From Golubevia sp. BC0850 (Eukaryota > Basidiomycota > Exobasidiomycetes > Golubeviales > Golubeviaceae), in the NCBI GenBank assembly GCA_012976225.1, contig JAAVVG010000027.1:62001-126000 (forward strand): DNA of 64,000 bases. The letters run 5' to 3'. This document shows, piece after piece, positions 57,026 through 64,000 of this stretch. Numbering within the stretch: position 1 is the stretch's first letter; each line of letters opens with the position of its first letter. Position numbers and translations under genes: made by a program. The notes under the pieces are model-generated. The model saw only the letters and a program-made list of their open reading frames with translations, was not told the origin of the DNA and searched no databases.

Positions 57026-59332
57026 CTAAGACCCTAGGGCCCAAAGATCGAAACACTGACCTCTCGGAACGTACAGCAGCAAATCAAGGACCGAGATACG
57101 GTTCCCGAACTCACCTTTCAAATCGACCAAAACATCTCCTCTCTCCTCTCCCTCGTCACTCTCTTCTTTTTCCAACGATCTCCTTTTTCTAGAATTGATT
57201 CCTCCAAGTACGGTCTCTTCTGTTTCTTTCCTCTTTAAATCTCTTCTAGTTTCTTCTCCTTGACTTTTTTCTCGTGGAATTGAATCTGCCATCATCACTT
57301 TTCGAATCATCTCGGGCGTCTGCTCAGCCTTTCCCATCTCTGAAATCAGTGGAAAAACACTTTCCTCTTTAGTATAACTAGCCTCTCTCCAAGCTTTCTC
57401 TTCTAACTCTTGTAAAGTCTCTAGGTGATGGAAGGCTTGGATTGAGATTGGACGAGAGGGCTTGAGTATGGATGAGGGAGTTGTAGAGAAGGAAGGTTTG
57501 ATTGGAGAAAAAGAAGATTTGACTGGAGAGAAAGAAATTGTTGGAGATAAAGAACTTGGGGTAGAAGACTCGGAAACAGATGCAGAGACAGGCGCGCCAG
57601 AGACAGAAGAAAGGGCTGGAGGAGTAGGCCAAGGCTGAGGTTTTTGAACCTGGAATGAATTATTTGAATTAAATGACAGTTGAGCAGAAGATCTTGAAGG
57701 GCTTGAGAACACAGGTTGAGTTGACACGGAATTTGAGGGAGCTCTCGAACCTTCCTTCTTGTTTTCCTCTTCGGTATTGATGGGCACTTGACTTTCGGTC
57801 TCTTCTTCAGCTTCTTCTGTGGTCTGAACTCCAAAAGTGATTTCATGAATCTCTGAAACAGAATCGTCGACACTTCTGTTTCCTCCTGAACCAGACCTAA
57901 ATCTAAGCCCTTTGAGATTGAAGAATTGTTCAGAAGTAGATCTTTTCTTCTTCAAATCTCTCGGCCTTTGACTTGGACTAGCTATAGAAGTAGAACCAGA
58001 AGACGGTTCTCTTACATGACCCTGCTCAGATTTAGCCATCGATCTCTTCCCGTCAATTCCAGCTTCGAACATTTTTCTCAAATCTTCTTGACTTGACGAG
58101 CTCGAATTTTTTCTTTGAAAGCCAGATGTTGCAGGACTAGACTTGTCTTGATTTTGAAACTTCTCCATCATATTCCAATCCTTTTCTATAAGTTTCTTAG
58201 CTGAAGCATCAGATAATGTTCTGATTCTTCTAATTTCCTCTTCATCATTTGAGGGTTTCAAGAATCTGTCTCCTTCTCTTTCTTCCATCTCTGTCCCTAA
58301 ACCTTGGATTCCCAGAGCGTTCATCTGTTCTCTTTCTCTCAAATCACTTTTGATAACATCTTGACGTTGACTTTCTCCCTTAACTCCTGGACTTGGACTT
58401 CCACCCAGTCTAGCATCCACAATATCCGAGGGTGAAGGAATAGGACTCATATTTAGAAGTGGTGAATTCTCAACTTTTGACGACCTCTTATCTTTATTCG
58501 CTCTCAAACTTGAGGTTCTAGTTCTAACCACGATCCTCGGGAAAAGAGAGTTCGAACCGATTGTTGAAGATGGGCTTTGTTGAAGTTCTTCTGAAGTTGC
58601 AGCATCGATTTGAAAGGCGAAGTTGGGAGATGAAGGAGGTGGATTTGGAGAATTCATCGGAGTTGAGACTGAGAGGTTTGAGTAATCAGAAGGGTCATAA
58701 CCTAAAGCATCTAACCATTGGTTTTTAGAAACGTCTTTCTCTTCATTTTCATCTCTTGCCATTTTACCTTCTTCTCCTACCTTTCCAGAATCGATAGAGT
58801 TCTTAGGTTGAGAGAAACTAGAGGTTGAATCGGAAGTTCTTGAAAAGTAATCTTCGGCACTCTGATAGTTTGAACCTCCCTGAGATTGAGAATTTGACCA
58901 ATCATTTGAGAAAGATTCGAAAAGATCATTACTCTCTCCAAAGTCAAGAGAGCTAGAATAAAGATTTGAAGATTGAGTTCTTAAAAAGCGTTCAGGGTTG
59001 AGATAGTCGGTGGGTGGAAGTGGACTTGAAGCTGACCTAAATCCTCTGACTTGGATAGATTTTGGCTCTTTCATGGCATCTTCTTCTTCCGTAGCCTGAT
59101 CAGAAGTTGAACTCAGAGGGTACAGAGTTCCAGGGTGCCCAAAGGACTGATGAGCATGAACAGTGGAAGAATCTTCGAATTCAGATCCTTTCAGGTTAGA
59201 AGAGGATGAAGAGGGTGAAGTTGGCACTGATTGAATTGGATTAGGATCTTGGCTGACGTTGAAGTTAAAATCAGAATACGAGACTCGAGGGTTTGAGGGA
59301 GAGGCGCTGGAGAAGGCGAGAGGTTTCGACAT
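57026..59332 (-). CDS. Low-complexity hypothetical protein
   Basis: ATG 59332 (MSKPLAFSSASPS) opens 768 codons ending at 57026. The composition is dominated by Ser, Pro, Glu and Lys. A basic stretch, NSRKRRSLEKEE, near the C-terminus could be a nuclear localisation signal. Several segments rich in Arg and Ser-Pro suggest phosphorylation. A GTGAGT donor and an in-phase acceptor near 57110 and 57060 may remove an 18-residue segment without changing the end. No domain is recognised. Confidence 0.6.
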   Translation of the reverse strand: MSKPLAFSSASPSNPRVSYSDFNFNVSQDPNPIQSVPTSPSSSSSNLKGSEFEDSSTVHAHQSFGHPGTLYPLSSTSDQATEEEDAMKEPKSIQVRGFRSASSPLPPTDYLNPERFLRTQSSNLYSSSLDFGESNDLFESFSNDWSNSQSQGGSNYQSAEDYFSRTSDSTSSFSQPKNSIDSGKVGEEGKMARDENEEKDVSKNQWLDALGYDPSDYSNLSVSTPMNSPNPPPSSPNFAFQIDAATSEELQQSPSSTIGSNSLFPRIVVRTRTSSLRANKDKRSSKVENSPLLNMSPIPSPSDIVDARLGGSPSPGVKGESQRQDVIKSDLREREQMNALGIQGLGTEMEEREGDRFLKPSNDEEEIRRIRTLSDASAKKLIEKDWNMMEKFQNQDKSSPATSGFQRKNSSSSSQEDLRKMFEAGIDGKRSMAKSEQGHVREPSSGSTSIASPSQRPRDLKKKRSTSEQFFNLKGLRFRSGSGGNRSVDDSVSEIHEITFGVQTTEEAEEETESQVPINTEEENKKEGSRAPSNSVSTQPVFSSPSRSSAQLSFNSNNSFQVQKPQPWPTPPALSSVSGAPVSASVSESSTPSSLSPTISFSPVKSSFSPIKPSFSTTPSSILKPSRPISIQAFHHLETLQELEEKAWREASYTKEESVFPLISEMGKAEQTPEMIRKVMMADSIPREKSQGEETRRDLKRKETEETVLGGINSRKRRSLEKEESDEGEERGDVLVDLKGEFGNRISVLDLLLYVPRGQCFDLWALGS

Positions 59333-60184
59333 TGTTGAAGAGTCTTTGAAGAGAAAAGGACTTTCCTAAGCAAGTATTTGAGTAGATTCTGAAATGTCAA
59401 CTTGATGGAAGAAGATCTGGAAGAGAACCTTGATCAAAAAAGGCAGAGCGATGAGGAAAAGGGGACGAACTTGGTCAGTCGAATCCCAACTCAGTTGGTT
59501 CCGAACAGAGTGACTCACTCTTAAAAAACAGCAAAATCGATATTTGGCAGTGTAGAAGTAAAGAAGGAAGAGGAAGAAAAGCAGAACCTTTCTCCTATTC
59601 TTGACTTCTGTTTCAGCTTCTGCTCTGCTCGCACCCTCTTTTCGTCATCTAGACCCTCTTCTAAAGGCAGGAAAAAGAGGCCCTTTCCGATTTCCGGAGA
59701 TTTCTCTTCAAAGCTCACTCTAGATGTCTATGTGCCTTCTTCTTTCACCTGATTGCCTTCGTGTCAAGATGTCATCACCTTCTTTGATGCATTTCAAAAA
59801 ATTCGTGGCCGATCTCCAAGAACACTAAAGCCTCTTCAGAAGAGATGCCCGGATTTTGCATTTGCTTTTTCAGTCAGTAGGAAAGCATACAAATCTGGGA
59901 AAGGTAAGCCATTTCTGAGGCGGGGAGGGGAAGCGAAACCGACAGTCTGTTGCCACCGAAGAGTTAGACCATCGTAAAAATAAGAAAAGTTTCAACTGGC
60001 TAGAATCTGATTGAGTGGATTGTTCGCTCACATCACCAGTCTTCAAGTCTGAAGCTGCTCCTGCTGCTCCATCTTCACAAGTCGCTTCAGTCCAACAAGG
60101 ATCTAGTCAACTACTTCCAACAGGTACTGAAGCTTGAAGAAGCAAAAAGAGAGGGAGATTTTGAGGAGCGACAGTACCGAAGAA
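59333..60184. other. Intergenic
   Basis: This stretch holds the promoter of the 59332 gene and the 3' region of the NmrA-like gene. A plus-strand spliced frame here was considered and rejected because it runs antisense to better-supported exons (see rejected list). Confidence 0.4.
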
Positions 60185-61548
60185 TCAGGAAGAGACTGCA
60201 GGAGATTTTCCTGGAAACAGAGAAGGGCATTGAGAATCAGTTGGTCATCGTCAAAAGAGAGAACCTTCGCATGGAAGAACTACTCACCATTCCAAGTCTC
60301 GGTGGTAACGCAGTCAAGCATGAACTCAGCCAGATCCTCTCTTTAGGCAGGTAGGTATGTATCCAAGAGAAGGGAAAGAAGGGAAAGAAGGGACAGAAGG
60401 AAGAGCAGTGAATGAGTGGGTGTGAAGCTGCGTTGATTGAGATACTTGTCTCGTGCCTTGAGTCCTCACCTAAAAGAGAGGTTCCCACTTTGCCACAATC
60501 CTCTCCAGTTTTCGAGAAGATTCCACTCTTGATTCCAACCAAAGGCGAGACTTTGACGCCTTTTGGAGAAGTCTTGTCTGGATTGTCTCCTAGGACAGGA
60601 ATACGAACTAGTACTGTCGAACTTTTTGAAGCGGTGTCTGAGACCTGAGAGGTCCGAAACCATTCCGATAGAGCATAGAGCAAAGTAAAAGAAAGTAAAG
60701 GTCAGAAAGGGAAAGGAAAATGACAAGAGAACTTTGGTTTGAGAGCAACTGTTTGACTCACAGCCTTTCCAATTCCCACAATCTCATCGTAAGCAGTTCT
60801 AGCGAAATACTTGATGCAACCAACCTACCGACATAACAGGATTGAGATGAAGAAATAGACTTCAGTTTAAGATTGTAAATCTTGGGCCCGTATGCCAGGT
60901 CTCGATTTGAGTACTTACAAGAACACTCCAGAGCACTCCTCTTTTGTCCCCTGTACGGAAGGCGGAGGCTGTCGCAATCGCAATGAACTTTTGGTCATCC
61001 TCCAAAGCACTCAAAATCAACTTGGTTCCATCTGCGATTGGGGTTCTGCCGTTTGGGAAAGGTCCAAATGAGACCCTAAAATAAGGGGGAAAAAAAGAGA
61101 TCAGCTCCGTCAGATTTGCGCTGAAGTAGAGATGTTAGTCAGTGTCACTACTCACGCTGGGCCAAGAGTCAAAAGAACGCAGACAGATCCTGGAGGAATG
61201 GAGGAAATGGAGTGTGTCAATGAGAGGATGGAGGATCATTCTTTCCCTTTGAAGATTCGATCAGTAGCCGTAGATCTACCTTTGACTCTCTTGGATCACT
61301 TTTTGTTGATCTCTGAACCCAAAGCCACCAAACTCACCCCCGACAGCCTCTTTGATCTTCGCTTCCTCATCTAGATTTCCAACAACGACCGTTACTTTCT
61401 CTCCCTTCAATTCTTGAGGCAGCTTGTTTGGGCTCCGAACGAAAAGAACGAGATTGTAACCTTCTCTCAATGCTGCTTTTGCGAGAAGGGTTCCACTTGG
61501 ACCTGTGGATCCGAAGATAGTTAGTTGCTTTGATTCTTGGGTTGCCAT
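60185..61548 (-). CDS. NmrA-like atypical SDR, NAD(P)-binding protein
   Basis: This is a Rossmann-fold protein of the NAD(P)H-binding NmrA group. ATG 61548 gives LTIFGSTGPSGTLLAKAALREGYNLVLFVRSP, where GSTGPSG is the dinucleotide-binding loop. It continues with KVTVVVGNLDEEAKIKEAV. Seven short exons can be joined in phase: GSVCVLLTLGPA; VSFGPFPNGRTPIADGTKLILSAL; FIAIATASAFRTGDKRG; VGCIKYFARTAYDEIVGIGKA; VLVRIPVLGDNPDKTSPKGV; EDLAEFMLDCVTTETWNGK; and SPAVSS, stopping at TGA 60185-60187. The ending W-x-GKxPAVS is characteristic of this family. It lacks the Tyr-x3-Lys of classical SDRs in an obvious position, as do many members. Some members act as redox sensors rather than enzymes; the function here is unknown. 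It is divergent from the gene at 61698. Confidence 0.8.
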
Positions 61549-61697
61549 CGAGAGGTAGTAGGGCGGGACTGTGGATCGACTAGTTGATGGTTGGGAGATG
61601 AGAACCGGAAGAAAAGAAGGAAGTGGATTGGATTGGAAATTGAGGCACTTAAATAGTGAGATTGTGATACTGCGCGATCAAAGATCTTCCATTTAGG

Positions 61698-62350
61698 ATG
61701 GAAGGGAGTTTCCGAGGAGGTGCAGGAGGAAAGGTCTCAGTTCATCTATCTCATATCTCGGTATCTCAGTATATAACTCGTATTTCCGCTCCTTTTTCTC
61801 TACACCCGAGTCCTTTAGGCTGAACTACTGTCGGTGAACGAACGTTACACCCTCTCTCCGTGCTTTATTTCCGTTCAAGGAGGCCCCCTCTCTTCATCGG
61901 ATTGGCTTCCCTCTCAATTCGATTGGTCTGGATTTGAAGCATCCCTCTGCCGATTTCAAAATCAATTCCTCCTCTGATCGAAGGAAGATTACTGAGAGAT
62001 CTGGGCTGGCCCGCAGGCAGCAAGCAGAGGTCCAACACTTTCGAATCAACCTGTTGAACCACCTGGTTCAAAAGCTGGATTCGGCAAATCCTCAATTCTC
62101 TTTTGATCTCACTACCTATCGAGATAGGCGGGTCAATTGAAGGTTTGGAGGTACTGGTTACTTGGGAATAATGGGATCTTTCTTCTCGTGTCGATAACAT
62201 GTTCGTTCAAGATAGATTGAACTCGCCAATTCTGCTTTACCACCGACCTACGGTTCGCTCCCTCCTGATGTCGCTTTCTCTGAACAGCAGAGAGCGGTAA
62301 TTATTGGGGAGTTGCGACAGCTGAAAAGGATGTTGGAGGGCTTGAAGTAG
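61698..62350 (+). CDS. Hypothetical coiled-coil protein
   Basis: A proposed start ATG 61698 (MEGSFRGGAGGK) joins through an intron to an exon at about 61880. That exon runs EAPSLHRIGFPLNSIG, then the helical ITERSGLARRQQAEVQHF and INLLNHLVQKLDS. A second intron (about 62130-62211, GTCAAT donor) leads to IELANSALPPTYGSLPPDVAF and a C-terminal helix, AVIIGELRQLKRMLEGLK, ending at TAG 62348-62350. All joins keep phase. The last two exons look coding by composition; the first exon is uncertain. No family was recognised. The length would be about 135-140 residues. Confidence 0.45.
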
Positions 62351-62944
62351 ACAACATATCTAGTGTTCGGGGATGATCCTTAGATATGGGACGGAAGGAA
62401 GAGAAAGGAAGCTTGCCAGCTGCAGGTAGACTTCCTCTTTGCCCGTAGCGAGAGAAAATTCCTGAAAGTAAGGTCAAAGATGAAGTTCCCAGAAAGTGAA
62501 CGACTCTTGTGCGGGTCTTGAACGTCTTACAAATCTTCCCCATTTCAGCCAACTGCTTTCAGCTCAAGTCCAAGACTTGCGACTCCCTTCAAGAGCCTTA
62601 ACTAGTATACAAATTTATTGTTCGTGGATCTGCTGCTGCTCAATCCGCTCGAGTCGATCTCTTGGAGCTAATCCATGCCAACTGCTCTCTCCGGCTACCA
62701 CTTCTCTCTTCTGTCCCTTGGCTCGGCTCCTGACTCAAAGACTTACAGAATATCTTCACATATATCTTCTTCTTGTCTCCTCTCTTCTTGTTGGAACAAA
62801 AACCAATTCTATCTGCGCTTCTATCGTTTCCTCTAAATTCCCAGCTGTCCTTTCGGTAGAAGGTAGTCCGCACCACCTCCTCTTCTCATGTCCGTCATAG
62901 ACAAAAATGTTCGAGGTTTTTAGTTCATTTCATCCCATTTCGTC
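62351..62944. other. Intergenic
   Basis: Short open frames lie on both strands (for example minus 62552-62301 and plus 62496-62900), none with recognisable domains or supported splice structure. Confidence 0.4.
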
Positions 62945-63142
62945 TTAGAGATAAAGTTGAGCATCTTTTGAGGAGTCTTGACGAGTTGAGAAGATGAGCA
63001 AGGAATTCAATAGTGAGAGAGTCAGAGCGACGGTGACGCCTATTTGATTGATAGTTGCGTTTTCATTGAATGAGATTGCAAGTTGTTGATAATAAGATCC
63101 AAGTAGAAGGTAGAGAGAAAAAAGAGAGCGAGTTTTGATCAT
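62945..63142 (-). CDS. Small hydrophobic protein, possible secreted or membrane peptide
   Basis: ATG 63142 opens 65 codons ending at TAA 62945. The N-terminus is signal-like (MIKTRSLFSLYLLLGSYY). A possible glycosylation site (NAT) follows, then a second hydrophobic helix (IGVTVALTLSLLNSLLIF). The frame stays open upstream to about 63229, so a longer form is possible. No family was recognised, and a chance open frame cannot be excluded. Confidence 0.35.
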   Translation of the reverse strand: MIKTRSLFSLYLLLGSYYQQLAISFNENATINQIGVTVALTLSLLNSLLIFSTRQDSSKDAQLYL

Positions 63143-63278
63143 CGGCAGCTGACACTCTGTCACGTTAAGATGGAAGGTCAATTGAAAACTTCTTGCTTCC
63201 AATCCATTCAACGGATTCTCTGATTTCATCTACAAAAGTGAGTTTACCCTACTAGTTGATACAAATTTCATTCCTGAC

Positions 63279-64000
63279 ATGCGACCCATCAATTTCCCAC
63301 CTCCATCTCTCTTCCCCTTCAAATCCTCGGACCACTCATCCGAACCAACGCTTCCACCCCAGATGTCCCTCAGAATGGAGGAACTCTATCCCTTAACAGA
63401 CTCAGGTCTAACAGGAAAAGAACTGAAAGCTGCTAGAGGTATATGTTTACTTTGGAGAAACAGCAATTGGATGAAACAAGAGCCTCTGCCTGCTTGTTCT
63501 CCGGTCTCCTGTCGAAGTTCCATCACTTACGTAGCCATTAGAAAGTTAGCAACTTTAACTCCAGTCGGGCCCTCTGACCCAATCCCAGATGGGTTCCCTT
63601 CGATAGTTCTCAAGGTTCTACAGAGGGCCATATTGGAAGATAGAGTCATTTCAAAGAAAAAGACTCCTCAGGGAAGATGGTCTCAGAGGAGAATCATACC
63701 TGCAGCCATTGAGCTTCTCAAGAACGAATTGGGAAAACAGGAAGAAGGATCAAACTCAAAAGACGGTCAGAGTGGTAGTGGGGAGAACCAATTCGCTTCG
63801 GCTTCGTCAATGCCGGTCAAGATGTCGAAGAAGAAGTTGAATGAGTCGTTGATTCTGAATGAAGAAGATAATGATGGATCAGGAAGAGGTGAGCATTGGG
63901 GCACACGTAGAATGGAGAAGGCCCTCTAAACAACTCATCCCTGTTTCTTCTCTCTCGTCTCTCAGCAATCGACCCTGCTAGCAAAACTTCGAAGAAACGT
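63279..64000 (+). CDS. Hypothetical protein, partial at right edge
   Basis: ATG 63279 (MRPINFPPPS) opens a coding stretch with an ordered core (LTGKELKAARGICLLWRNSNW; SIVLKVLQRAILEDRVISKKKTPQGRWSQRRIIPAAIELLKNEL). A charged tail follows, up to a GTGAGC donor near 63888. The acceptor near 63966 continues AIDPASKTSKKR to the window edge, so the gene runs on. No family was recognised. Confidence 0.55.

Noticed and set aside
59769-60354. Plus-strand spliced frame giving a coiled-coil-like protein (exons near 59769, 59873 and 60037-60354)
   Set aside because: The joins keep phase, but the 3' exon runs antisense to the minus-strand exons encoding EDLAEFMLDCVTTETWNGK and SPAVSS. These match the end of the NmrA-like family, so the plus frame is most likely a shadow.

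Overview
The window looks like part of a compact, roughly mid-GC basidiomycete (basidiomycetous yeast-type) genome. Genes are close together on both strands and are cut by many short introns (about 50-100 nt, GTGAGT-like donors). Most identifiable proteins are fungal housekeeping families, and there are several very long, serine-rich, low-complexity proteins. The assignment to Basidiomycota, perhaps Pucciniomycotina, is an inference from gene structure and from the siderophore gene set; it is not proven by a marker gene.

Layout: 1-2263 (+) is the 3' part of a valyl-tRNA synthetase. 2665-4334 (-) is an F-box/LRR-like gene with two apparent frame slips. 4335-6324 is poorly resolved. 6325-9459 (-) encodes dynein light intermediate chain, and 9792-16389 (+) encodes a very large inositol polyphosphate 5-phosphatase. 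17601-17854 (+) is a tiny TATA-driven gene with a poly-G tract. 17883-20748 (-) is a divergent SEC63-like ER protein that I reconstructed from at least eight short exons.

The most notable region is 21.6-40.0 kb, a four-gene hydroxamate siderophore cluster in two divergent pairs. One pair is an NRPS with a single adenylation domain (A-T-C-T-C-T-C) facing an enoyl-CoA hydratase. The other is a SidF/Fer5-type N-acyltransferase facing an ABCC transporter. These are the gene families of the Ustilago ferrichrome A cluster (Fer3, Fer4, Fer5, Fer6), but the NRPS has the one-A-domain layout reported for basidioferrin-type synthetases. A 21-bp motif (19/21 identical) containing an inverted CCAAT box lies in both divergent promoters and is a candidate shared iron-response element. 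An acyl-CoA thioesterase follows at 40.5-42.8 kb.

The remainder: 43442-48340 (-) is a giant serine-rich protein with two membrane segments. 48.3-50.6 kb is a gene-poor stretch with small repeats, ending in an intron-containing tRNA-Tyr and a 49-residue secreted peptide gene. 51732-56631 and 57026-59332 (-) are two large low-complexity fungal proteins. 60185-61548 (-) is an NmrA-like NAD(P)-binding protein. 61698-62350 (+), 62945-63142 (-) and 63279 to the right edge (+) are unrecognised genes. I found no CRISPR array, no rRNA and no convincing transposon or virus-derived element.
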